From assembly GCA_009887135.1 (NCBI GenBank), contig QXYA01000092.1, positions 1 to 10,583 on the forward strand: DNA of 10,583 bases, given 5' to 3'. The translations under genes were made by a program, and so were the position numbers. Below, one piece after another: positions 1-5,998 of this stretch; position 1 is the stretch's first letter; every line of letters starts with the position of its first letter. This DNA is from Candidatus Poseidoniales archaeon. GTDB lineage: Archaea > Thermoplasmatota > Poseidoniia > Poseidoniales > Poseidoniaceae. The notes beneath the pieces were generated by a model, which searched no databases, was not told the origin of the DNA, and saw nothing but the letters and a program-made list of their open reading frames with translations.

Positions 1-550
1 TCACACTGAATTCGCTCATAATGTCAACATAGTCACGTGTCCAGATATAGTTTTCAATCTCTTTTGCATCGGAAAGGATTGCTTTGACCTGAGAAGTAGG
101 ATCGTCTGAAGGCATACTTGTAGTGAGGCCAGGAGGTAAATCTCCTTCTTCTTCTGCGTTCCAATCAACTCCGTTTCGAGAACGCTTAACAATGCTCATG
201 GAGATATTCATTCCCGAAGAAACAACCTTGTTTGCTAGGGACTGAACGAATTTCTTGTTTGCCTGATGGACTTCAAAGTCTTTCTTCAGAGCAGTGTAAA
301 GGTCTTTTTCGCCTTTGTGGGTGGTGACAGTATGGTCTCTATCCCATCCTTGAATCTCAATAAGTTCCTCTACAATGTGGGGTGGGTTCTCTGGTAGGAC
401 GCCTAATGCATCCCCTACTTTGTAATCAAGCCCTGAGTCGCCGAGATCGAATACGATATGGCGTGTCTCTTTTTTGGAGCCCTCTCCGTTGAGAACATAG
501 CATTCAGTTATTTTAGAACCATAAGGGTTTTTTGCGGACCAATTACTCAT
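1..550 (-). CDS. Sulfite reductase-type flavoprotein, FAD-binding region (C-terminal part outside window)
   Basis: The 183 visible residues match the FAD-binding domain of the CysJ / NADPH-cytochrome P450 reductase family. The protein opens with SNWSAKNPYGSK, followed by KETRHIVFDLGDSGL and GDALGVLPENPP (about residues 27-56), and the visible part ends near RDYVDIMSEF. These are family hallmarks of sulfite reductase alpha subunits, which pass electrons from NADPH through FAD. The NAD(P)H-binding half would lie left of base 1. There is no flavodoxin (FMN) domain ahead of the FAD domain, so this is the short form that needs a separate FMN or iron-sulfur partner, or uses another acceptor. The ATG at 550 has GGTGA (555-559) four bases upstream. 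An in-frame GTG at 595 is possible but lacks a clear Shine-Dalgarno site. The family is fairly certain; the exact electron acceptor is not. Confidence 0.82.
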   Translation of the reverse strand, partial: MSNWSAKNPYGSKITECYVLNGEGSKKETRHIVFDLGDSGLDYKVGDALGVLPENPPHIVEELIEIQGWDRDHTVTTHKGEKDLYTALKKDFEVHQANKKFVQSLANKVVSSGMNISMSIVKRSRNGVDWNAEEEGDLPPGLTTSMPSDDPTSQVKAILSDAKEIENYIWTRDYVDIMSEFSV

Positions 551-666
551 GAACTCACCAATCGCTTCGCGACGTTTTTCCCAAATGTGGCACACTTATC
601 ATCATTCTCTTACGGCCATAGCCCTCATACATAGGATTCAAAGAGTTGATTCTCAGAGGATAAACC
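551..666. promoter_or_regulatory. Divergent intergenic control region
   Basis: These 116 bases separate two divergent genes and must hold both promoters. The visible signals are GGTGA on the minus strand (555-559) before the flavoprotein and GAGGA (about 656-660) before the RNase Z-like gene. I see no convincing TATA box in either direction. Confidence 0.4.
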
Positions 667-1461
667 ATGACCCACGAAGTAAGGTTGTTAGGAACAGGCA
701 ATGCCTTCCTGCCAAAACAACGACTTCATTCCTTCATGATTCTTGATGGAATACATATCGTCGACGCCCCTCCCACCGCTCTTGCTAGCCTGCGAGTTGC
801 TGGGATTTCCCCTGCTGATATCGAGACTATTTTTGTCACGCATCTTCACGGAGATCACGTCTTTGGATTACCATTTTTGCTCCTAGAAAGAAAATACATC
901 TCGGACAGAGAACGACTGAAGCCTCTTACTGTCGTAGGAGCAAAGGGTGTCAGAGAGCGTTTTCAGATACTATGTCAACTAGCATTTCCAGGAAGTTTAG
1001 ATGATGCACTTGATTCAATAGAATTCATTGAAAGTGATCACGGAACAACAAACGACAACTGGAATTGGGAGCGTTTCGAAGTCCATCATGATGATGCCGT
1101 GGACCCTCACGGATACAGATTTGAACATACAGATGGTGCTTCACTCGTCCACTCAGGAGACTCAGGTCCTTGTGAAAATCTTGAGAATGCAATTTCCCGC
1201 TCACAAATAGCTGTCGTAGAGATGGGCTTTCCGCAGTGGGTTCCATCTGACCATCATCACAAACCGAACGATATTCAATCTCTTGCCGAGAGAAACCCAG
1301 AAATTCAGTTACTCATTACTCACACATTCATTGATTCAGAAAAATCGAGCGGTGATCCAATTTTAACAAACGATTTTCCAATCCATCCTGGAAATGTCCA
1401 TCATCTCGAAGATGGGGATGCATGGATTCACGAAAATTCGGCTTGGAATCCAGAAAATTGA
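667..1461 (+). CDS. RNase Z-like metallo-beta-lactamase-fold hydrolase
   Basis: This 264-residue protein has the metallo-beta-lactamase fold in its RNase Z-like form. It begins with EVRLLGTGNAFLP, the first strand and loop typical of tRNA 3'-processing endonuclease. It carries the zinc motif THLHGDH at residues 58-64 followed by VFGLPFLL, as in RNase Z. Further likely metal ligands are His140 (FEVHH), Asp165 (HSGDSG), and His residues in SDHHHKP (195-200) and ITHTF (217-221). It is shorter than the usual roughly 300 residues, and I do not see an obvious exosite arm. It could therefore be the tRNA 3' endonuclease or a related cytosolic phosphodiesterase. The ATG is preceded by GAGGA with a 6-base gap. 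It is divergent from the flavoprotein gene and upstream of orc1; no shared pathway is evident. Confidence 0.75.
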   Translation: MTHEVRLLGTGNAFLPKQRLHSFMILDGIHIVDAPPTALASLRVAGISPADIETIFVTHLHGDHVFGLPFLLLERKYISDRERLKPLTVVGAKGVRERFQILCQLAFPGSLDDALDSIEFIESDHGTTNDNWNWERFEVHHDDAVDPHGYRFEHTDGASLVHSGDSGPCENLENAISRSQIAVVEMGFPQWVPSDHHHKPNDIQSLAERNPEIQLLITHTFIDSEKSSGDPILTNDFPIHPGNVHHLEDGDAWIHENSAWNPEN

Positions 1462-1522
1462 TTTGATATATTTTGTTCGTTTAAGTACCCCTAGAGAGCC
1501 GTATATCATTTCCAAATAATTC

Positions 1523-1529
1523 TTTTTTT
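1523..1529 (+). terminator. Oligo-T terminator candidate after the RNase Z-like gene
   Basis: There is a run of seven T residues about 60 bases after the stop at 1461. Archaeal RNA polymerase commonly stops at T-runs without needing a hairpin. It lies inside the AT-rich spacer before orc1, so it could equally be part of a DNA-unwinding element. Confidence 0.35.
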
Positions 1530-1531
1530 AC

Positions 1532-1558
1532 AATCAAAATTGATTCCTTCAATCAATT
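1532..1558. repeat. Overlapping inverted repeats upstream of orc1/cdc6
   Basis: AATCAA (1532-1537), TTGATT (1540-1545) and AATCAA (1551-1556) form three alternating half-sites. The second and third extend to an 8-bp perfect stem (1538-1545 with 1551-1558) around a 5-base loop CCTTC. The repeats sit in an AT-rich block directly upstream of the replication initiator gene. They could be binding sites for Orc1 or an autoregulator, or a terminator-like hairpin. No canonical origin recognition box with a G-run was recognised next to them. Confidence 0.5.
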
Positions 1559-1645
1559 CCTACGGACATCCTTATGAGGGGGGCTCGGACTCGGAGAAAC
1601 TATCCCAGCGCATGTTCAACGAGGCGTCGCAAAGGGGTATATAAT

Positions 1646-1650
1646 GGAGG
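1646..1650 (+). promoter_or_regulatory. Shine-Dalgarno site that sets the orc1 start
   Basis: GGAGG ends 7 bases before the GTG at 1658. It favours this GTG over the in-frame ATG at 1574, which would add a 28-residue arginine-rich extension and has no comparable site. Confidence 0.7.
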
Positions 1651-1657
1651 AAAAATT

Positions 1658-2899
1658 GTGAAGGAAAACATCTTCGACACTTTGCTCTCCAGGCCAAGTT
1701 TATTTCTCAATAAAGAGATCCTTCACCACAGCCATCGCCCAACTATTATGCCTCATCGTGAGAAGGAGATTGAGCGTATTGCATTCAACCTTGTTGAAGC
1801 CCTGAACGGCCAGATTCCTTCGAACATGATTCTTTACGGAGTTACTGGCGCTGGGAAAACTGCAGTCACTCTCCACGTGACAAACCTCCTGAGAGAAAAA
1901 GGAGAACAGATGCGGAGAGATATTACCCCAGTCATGGTTAACTGCCGACAAATTGACACACAATACAGAGTTCTCTCAAACATTGGAAATTCACTTCTCG
2001 AAGACCATGAAATCGATGAAATACCATTCACCGGATGGCCAACTGACCGTGTATTCAAGGAACTCATCAAGAGGATGGATGCACGAAAGGGCGTCTTCGT
2101 CATCGTATTGGACGAAATTGACCACCTTGTTCGAAAAGCAGGAGACGATCTTCTCTACAATCTCACAAATATCAATTCATTCCTTAAAGATTCACGAGCA
2201 TGTGTCATTGGGATTTCCAACGATTTGAAATTTACAGAATTCCTTGACCCACGCGTTCGCTCCCGGCTTGGACAACAGGATTTACTCTTCGCTCCCTATG
2301 ATGCAGAGCAACTCAAAGACATCCTTAGGAAGAGGGCAAGTGTTGCAATCGCTCCAGATGTAGTGTCGGAAGGTGTTATCGCACTTTGCTCAGCATTTGC
2401 AGCACAGGAACACGGAGATGCTCGATGCGCCTTGGATTTGTTGAGAGTTTCCACAGAAAAAGCAGAACAACTTGGCGATAAGATAGTTGAACAGCATCAT
2501 GTTCGCATGGCTCAGCATCAGATTGAAGCTGATCAAATTGAACCCGTTATCGCTGCATTACCAACTCAACAAAAATTGGTTCTCGCTTCAGTACTCATCA
2601 ACGAGAGAAATGGGCTAAAGAACATACAAACTGGTCAATTGTACGATGTCTATGATCAGGCGTGTTCTTATCTCAACATACCTTCACTCACTCAAAGAAG
2701 GATTTCGGGGATAATTGCGAATTTGGACATGCTTGGATTAATCACTGCAAGGACAATCAGCCGAGGGCGATATGGCCGCTCTAAAGAAATCAATTCATGC
2801 ATTCCACAGAACGTTGAAACGCAACAAATACTAACCAATGCTGATGAAAATATGGCCACTGTCTTCAACAATCGCTATCGACAACAACGTCCGCTTTGA
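1658..2899 (+). CDS. orc1: Orc1/Cdc6 replication initiator AAA+ ATPase
   Basis: This 413-residue archaeal replication initiator binds origin repeats and loads the MCM helicase. Near the N-terminus it has the family segment with PTIMPHREKEIE. It then shows Walker A GVTGAGKT (residues 61-68), Walker B VFVIVLDEID (146-155), sensor 1 GISND (Asn188) and sensor 2 GDARCALDLLR (Arg256). A C-terminal winged helix at about 300-385 includes LPTQQKLVLASVL and RRISGIIANLDMLGLI. Length and domain order are normal for the family. The GTG start is chosen because GGAGG lies 7 bases upstream and the protein then begins as known homologues do. An open frame reaches back to an ATG at 1574 but looks like leader. 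A GATATAT box near 1465-1471 could be its promoter, implying a leader of about 165 bases. Archaeal origins often lie beside this gene. Confidence 0.95.
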   Translation: MKENIFDTLLSRPSLFLNKEILHHSHRPTIMPHREKEIERIAFNLVEALNGQIPSNMILYGVTGAGKTAVTLHVTNLLREKGEQMRRDITPVMVNCRQIDTQYRVLSNIGNSLLEDHEIDEIPFTGWPTDRVFKELIKRMDARKGVFVIVLDEIDHLVRKAGDDLLYNLTNINSFLKDSRACVIGISNDLKFTEFLDPRVRSRLGQQDLLFAPYDAEQLKDILRKRASVAIAPDVVSEGVIALCSAFAAQEHGDARCALDLLRVSTEKAEQLGDKIVEQHHVRMAQHQIEADQIEPVIAALPTQQKLVLASVLINERNGLKNIQTGQLYDVYDQACSYLNIPSLTQRRISGIIANLDMLGLITARTISRGRYGRSKEINSCIPQNVETQQILTNADENMATVFNNRYRQQRPL

Positions 2900-2937
2900 T
2901 TCGTTGTGCTTATATGGATGAGGCAGGTGGCGGATTC

Positions 2938-3504
2938 ATGAGCAGTGAAGAGAACACAGAAGAAAAAGGATTTTTGGATCTTATTTCGAATCCTTCAATG
3001 GGTCTTTCCAAATGGTACATCGCTATTGGAGCATGGGGACTCGTCCTAGCATTGCTCAATTTTATCGGTGAAATTCATCCAACATACCGAGTTTCATGGG
3101 GGGGCCTTCTCACCTTCGAACTACTTGCAGATGCATTTGGTGACAAAGACACTGCTGCAGCATTCGTCGCAGGCGATGCTGTTTTCATGATCGGCTGCGG
3201 TGTCCTCGTTGCACTTGGCCTTAAATCGATCAATGAATCGAATGAAGGTGGCGTTGCAAGTTTCCTACAATCCATGGTCATCAACGACACATGGCCTGCA
3301 CTGGTTGGAGGCGAAGGTGGGATGATGCGTGCTATTGGAGCATGGTGTCTTCTTCTCGGATTCGGATTCTATATCGCATTCAGTGTAATGAATCAAACAT
3401 GGATTGACCTCGGTGTGTATTCAGTTTCAATTACCCTTGTAGCCTTTGGATTTGCTCTTAATTCTGCAAGTCGAGCGCCACCTGGCGACGACACAGTCAT
3501 GTGA
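2938..3504 (+). CDS. Small four-helix membrane protein, function unknown
   Basis: I do not recognise a family for this 188-residue protein. It starts with a short acidic cytosol-like segment. Four likely membrane helices follow at about residues 25-44 (KWYIAIGAWGLVLALLNF), 73-95, 131-151 (RAIGAWCLLLGFGFYIAFSV) and 156-174. The first and third helices share the phrase AIGAW, so the protein may be an internal duplication of a two-helix unit. The loop after helix 1 has HPTYRVSWGG. The ATG at 2938 is chosen because AGGTGG (2925-2930) lies 7 bases upstream; in-frame TTG 2896 and ATG 2914 lack such a site. It starts 38 bases after orc1 on the same strand, so co-transcription is likely. Its stop is 4 bases from the stop of the convergent glycosyltransferase. 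Confidence 0.75.
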   Translation: MSSEENTEEKGFLDLISNPSMGLSKWYIAIGAWGLVLALLNFIGEIHPTYRVSWGGLLTFELLADAFGDKDTAAAFVAGDAVFMIGCGVLVALGLKSINESNEGGVASFLQSMVINDTWPALVGGEGGMMRAIGAWCLLLGFGFYIAFSVMNQTWIDLGVYSVSITLVAFGFALNSASRAPPGDDTVM

Positions 3505-3524
3505 TTGTTCAACTGAACAATCGC
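3501..3524. terminator. Hairpin spanning the two convergent stop codons
   Basis: GATTGTTC (3503-3510) and GAACAATC (3515-3522) pair perfectly around AACT. A T·G and a G-C pair extend the stem to 10 bp. The palindrome covers the stop codon of the membrane protein (3502-3504) and that of the glycosyltransferase (3511-3509). It could therefore act in both directions as a transcription end or 3'-end stabiliser. It lacks a long T-run on either side. Confidence 0.5.
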
Positions 3525-4612
3525 TTGTGACCATTTCGAGACAATAACGCATCAAAAGCGCCTAAGGCAAGTCCTTGCCAAAGTGCAATTGACCAACGTA
3601 GAATCAAAATTCTTACAAAGATGGATAGGAACAAATGGTTTCTCTTTCCATCTTTTTTCAGACTTCTTGTGATGACACCGAGCGGACCTCTCCAGAAGAG
3701 GAGTTCGATTAATACCCCGAGCATCAACCCACCAAAAGCGAGATTCGCCTGCCACATTGAGAGAATATTACCATCAAATGGCAATGCCATTAGGATTGGT
3801 AAAAACGATAACAACATCAACAGGACAATAGGGAAAATTGAGAATGCTATGCTCGCACTACCAATGAAATCAAAGCCTGGCCCATTCCTTTGCCGTGCTG
3901 GGAAATGGCGAACGATTCGAACGTGAGCGCGTGCGTCTCTCCTACGTTTGTGAAGAAACCGTCGTATACCAATTTCTGGAACGTGTGAAACCAAAGCATC
4001 CGGAGCATGAATAATTGTGCCTCCGTTTGAAAGAAGCCGAAGGCTCAATTCCATATCTTCTGCATGATACCACGATGGATCGAAGCCTCCTACTTTGAGC
4101 AAAGCTTCACGAAGAAACATCGAGCAAGGTCCATTTGCAAGGGAGGTTCTTCGTGGCCTGTTACGATATTTCGAAGCAATTTCTACGGCCCTGAATCGAC
4201 TTACAACATCGTCGTGGGATTGAAAGATTGTTCTTCCAGTTACAGCGGAAATAGATTCGTTATCAATTGGTTTACAGGCGATTAACATCTGCTCTATCCA
4301 ATCTGGTTCAGGTCGAACATCGATATCAGTAATTGCAATCCATATCCCAGTGGATTGCTCAACAGCCGCCATTCGTCCTGCAGATAAGCCAAGGGAGTCT
4401 TGATGGATTATGTGTATTGGAACCTCACCGTCTGAATGCATCTCATGCCATGTATCAAGTTTTGATTTCGTATCATCTGAAGATCCATCATTAACTGCGA
4501 TTATTTCCAGAGGGCGGTGAGTTTGTTGAAGAAGTGAATTAAGACAGTCATCAACCCAATGGCCGCCATCTCTGACACAGACAGTCACACTTACTAACGG
4601 ACTTTCTGACAT
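3509..4612 (-). CDS. Family 2 glycosyltransferase with C-terminal membrane helices
   Basis: This GT-A fold glycosyltransferase of the GT2 family transfers a sugar from a nucleotide-sugar donor, probably at the inner face of the cell membrane. With the GTG at 4615 counted as residue 1, it shows VSVTVCVRDGG (8-18), the nucleotide-binding AVNDGSSDDT (40-49), the metal-binding DID (97-99), NGPCSMFLREALLKVGGFD (161-179) and the acceptor-site ED (186-187, in HAEDMELSLRL). A basic stretch KRRRDARAH (223-231) follows. Hydrophobic helices lie at about 255-279, 290-308 and 328-352. The gene ahead ends in TGA overlapping this ATG (TGATG). The GAGGT at 4623-4619 is 6 bases from the ATG at 4612 and only 3 from the alternative GTG at 4615, favouring the ATG. 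The product could be a surface glycolipid or glycoprotein; the substrate cannot be told. Confidence 0.88.
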   Translation of the reverse strand: MSESPLVSVTVCVRDGGHWVDDCLNSLLQQTHRPLEIIAVNDGSSDDTKSKLDTWHEMHSDGEVPIHIIHQDSLGLSAGRMAAVEQSTGIWIAITDIDVRPEPDWIEQMLIACKPIDNESISAVTGRTIFQSHDDVVSRFRAVEIASKYRNRPRRTSLANGPCSMFLREALLKVGGFDPSWYHAEDMELSLRLLSNGGTIIHAPDALVSHVPEIGIRRFLHKRRRDARAHVRIVRHFPARQRNGPGFDFIGSASIAFSIFPIVLLMLLSFLPILMALPFDGNILSMWQANLAFGGLMLGVLIELLFWRGPLGVITRSLKKDGKRNHLFLSIFVRILILRWSIALWQGLALGAFDALLSRNGHKRLFS

Positions 4613-5649
4613 CACTCAACCTCGAAAAGCACCAATAAATTGCGACTTCGGTGTTTTGCTTCAATATCAAGAACACGCATTACAACGCCTTTACGCGGTT
4701 GCCCGTACACAATAATCGTTCCAAGTGGAGCTGTTGCGAGAAGATACATTGGCGCTAAGTCTTCTTCTCCATCAACTTCGACTAAAACAGGCTCATCCTG
4801 AATCAAAGACCACTGAATGACATCAAGAAGTTCGGGTGTGAGAAGGCTTGGTGGATTCTTGACTGTTCTTCTAACTGAATACTGGTCTGGGTTTACTTTG
4901 TATTCATCAGCAAGTTCTGTTCGTTTTGTTTGGCCATCAATAAATGCAATATCTGGTTGTATTCCCATATCCATGAGGCCTTTTACAGTAACATCACCAA
5001 CTGCAATCAAAGCCCCATGGTTTGCTGGAAGCGATTCAAGCATTGCTGAAAGAGCAACTTCTGGAGCGTCTTCGGGGCCCTCGAATAATTCTCCCATTGG
5101 GGTTTTGAATTCATCATCCAATTCAGTAGGCATTCTCAGTGTCTTTCCTATAAGTGATGGTGGGATCCAAGGATGTCCTTCAGTATCAACAAGGCCGTTT
5201 CGAATTCTGCTTGAAGAAAGAATTCCTCCAAGTTCATCCATCATGTGAGGGGCTTCGATGATATGGAGTGAGGGCAATTCATTCTCCATACGTTCGTTGT
5301 TTATGTGATGGCATCGAGATATTGTCTCTGCGGTTGCAACAATGCTATCCGCTTGTTGATGCTGCGGAGCTGGGCCATGTGGATGTTCCAACACAAACAC
5401 TTCATGTCGTTTTGGTGCGTTCACTGAAAGCCATGAAAGGACGCCTTCCATTCGATCCTCAAGAGATTCAATCCATCCTCCTTTTGCTTGAGCCATAGCA
5501 TCGTTCGTAACATGTACTTCAATGAAGTCGGCTTGACGCAGCGCAGTCTGAATCAATAATTGATGACCTGAGTGGAAGCGGTCGAAGGTCCCACCAATGA
5601 GGCATCGTCGATAGTGACGTTCCTCTTCCATGTTTGTTGGTGGAGCCAT
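4612..5649 (-). CDS. coaD: Fused phosphopantetheine adenylyltransferase and DUF359 dephospho-CoA kinase
   Basis: This 345-residue fusion covers the last two steps of coenzyme A synthesis in the cytosol. Residues 15-165 are an archaeal phosphopantetheine adenylyltransferase, with GGTFDRFHSGH (19-29, the nucleotidyltransferase HxGH site) and SSSRIR (145-150). Residues 180-345 are DUF359, the archaeal GTP-dependent dephospho-CoA kinase, with VGDVTVKG (217-224), FIDGQTKR (236-243), VKNPP (263-267), GEEDLAP (294-300) and VYGQPRKGVV (314-323). Both halves have the normal length of the stand-alone proteins and all the motifs I know, so both should be active. The start at 5649 gives MAPPTNMEEER; the internal ATG at 5631 is an alternative, and neither has a clear Shine-Dalgarno site, so a leaderless mRNA is possible. 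It is translationally coupled to the glycosyltransferase, though no functional link is evident. The H/ACA RNA lies just upstream. Confidence 0.93.
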   Translation of the reverse strand: MAPPTNMEEERHYRRCLIGGTFDRFHSGHQLLIQTALRQADFIEVHVTNDAMAQAKGGWIESLEDRMEGVLSWLSVNAPKRHEVFVLEHPHGPAPQHQQADSIVATAETISRCHHINNERMENELPSLHIIEAPHMMDELGGILSSSRIRNGLVDTEGHPWIPPSLIGKTLRMPTELDDEFKTPMGELFEGPEDAPEVALSAMLESLPANHGALIAVGDVTVKGLMDMGIQPDIAFIDGQTKRTELADEYKVNPDQYSVRRTVKNPPSLLTPELLDVIQWSLIQDEPVLVEVDGEEDLAPMYLLATAPLGTIIVYGQPRKGVVMRVLDIEAKHRSRNLLVLFEVE

Positions 5650-5681
5650 ACGGCATTTGATGACATCGCTTCTTGAAAGGT

Positions 5682-5686
5682 AAAAA
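5682..5686 (-). terminator. Oligo-T stop signal after the H/ACA RNA
   Basis: On the minus strand TTTTT follows the last ACA box by about 13 bases. It is a plausible archaeal transcription stop for the guide RNA before coaD begins. Read-through into coaD followed by processing is also possible. Confidence 0.4.
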
Positions 5687-5699
5687 GTGAGAAATCAGC

Positions 5700-5764
5700 T
5701 GTGCCCCGACGCCTAACGGCCTTGTTCATAGTTTCCTCGAAGGCCTGACCCTCGGCATCAGGGC
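5700..5764 (-). other. H/ACA hairpin 3
   Basis: The lower stem GCCCTG (5764-5759) pairs with CGGGGC (5708-5703), with one T·G wobble. The pocket strands are 13 nt (5758-5746) and 9 nt (5717-5709). The upper stem GGCCTT (5745-5740) pairs with AAGGCC (5723-5718). The kink-turn or K-loop is GA (5738-5737), G-GAAA-C, bulge TAT (5730-5728), GA (5727-5726). ACA at 5702-5700 directly follows the lower stem, 15 nt from the pocket top. A competing helix ACGCC/GGCGT (5766-5762 with 5713-5709) exists. Confidence 0.78.
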
Positions 5765-5768
5765 GTAC

Positions 5769-5830
5769 TGTAGGGCCGGTTGGTTGTCTCGATATCATCC
5801 AGAAGTCCATCGAGGACCCATAGTCGGCCC
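5769..5830 (-). other. H/ACA hairpin 2
   Basis: The lower stem GGGCCG (5830-5825) pairs perfectly with CGGCCC (5778-5773). The pocket strands are 10 nt (5824-5815) and 9 nt (5787-5779). The upper stem CTCGATG (5814-5808) pairs with TATCGAG (5794-5788). The kink-turn is GA (5807-5806), C-TTCT-G, bulge GAT (5799-5797), GA (5796-5795). ACA lies at 5771-5769, 16 nt from the pocket top. This is the cleanest unit. Confidence 0.82.
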
Positions 5831-5833
5831 GGG

Positions 5834-5892
5834 TTTCCGCTTTTGCACCGGAAGTCATTCCCCGAAAGGTCATTCCAGTCTTCGATAGCGGA
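5834..5892 (-). other. H/ACA hairpin 1, with degenerate box
   Basis: The lower stem TCCGCT (5892-5887) pairs with AGCGGA (5841-5836). The upper stem GGAA (5876-5873) pairs with TTCC (5853-5850), and three more pairs (one a T·G wobble) could lengthen it into the pocket. The kink-turn is GA (5871-5870), CCT / TTCG cap / GGG, bulge AAT (5859-5857), GA (5856-5855). The box position reads AAA (or AAC) rather than ACA, 13-14 nt after the short upper stem. This is the weakest of the three units. Confidence 0.6.
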
Positions 5893-5919
5893 CCGTATCA
5901 TTGGTATCAGAAATCATTG

Positions 5920-5929
5920 CAATTTTTCA
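5920..5929 (-). promoter_or_regulatory. Possible promoter element of the H/ACA RNA
   Basis: The minus-strand A/T-rich string TGAAAAATTG lies about 25-30 bases before the estimated RNA 5' end, where an archaeal TATA box would sit. It is a poor match to a TATA consensus. The RNA could instead be processed from a longer transcript. Confidence 0.25.
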
Positions 5930-5998
5930 CAGTAGCTCAGCCTGATGTTGCACGTACGGCAAGCAACCCTCAAACCAAACCAATATGAAGCCATCGGT

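Larger units (their letters stand above)
5697..5895 (-). ncRNA. Three-hairpin H/ACA guide RNA (candidate)
   Basis: The core 5701-5880 is about 58% GC (104 of 180), clearly richer than the flanking genes, and has no convincing protein. The minus strand folds into three successive hairpins, each with lower stem, guide pocket, upper stem and kink-turn. The kink-turns share one plan: GA, a short stem with a four-base cap, a three-base bulge ending in U, then GA. ACA follows the second and third lower stems, 16 and 15 nt after the pocket top, matching the 14-16 nt rule for H/ACA guides. Such RNAs work with L7Ae, Cbf5, Nop10 and Gar1 to turn chosen rRNA uridines into pseudouridine, and archaeal examples with up to three hairpins are known. 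The strand matches the genes on both sides. Ends are estimated; no rRNA target was assigned. Confidence 0.8.

Noticed and set aside
549..746. Plus-strand 65-residue frame across the divergent spacer
   Set aside because: It covers the promoter region and the start of the RNase Z-like gene in another frame and has no ribosome site or family features.
1575..1640. tRNA-like TTCAA loop in the GC-rich orc1 leader
   Set aside because: The flanking bases do not form a T-stem, and no acceptor or anticodon stem can be drawn.
1638..1644. TATATAA as the orc1 TATA box
   Set aside because: A start site 25 bases downstream would lie inside the coding region, after the GTG and its ribosome site.
1574..1657. 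N-terminal extension of Orc1/Cdc6 from ATG 1574
   Set aside because: The extension is arginine-rich and unlike family N-termini, and the GTG at 1658 has a well-placed GGAGG.
5553..5873. Open frame of 106 residues on the minus strand overlapping the coaD start
   Set aside because: It overlaps about 97 bases of the well-supported coaD gene, has no ribosome site or recognisable protein features, and its upstream part is explained by the H/ACA hairpins.
5697..5895. SRP RNA or RNase P RNA
   Set aside because: GGGTCAGGCC and GAGGAAAC looked suggestive at first. However, the SRP helix 8 signature (GGAAG...AGCAG) and the RNase P conserved regions are missing, and the length is too short. The repeated kink-turn and ACA spacing fit H/ACA far better.
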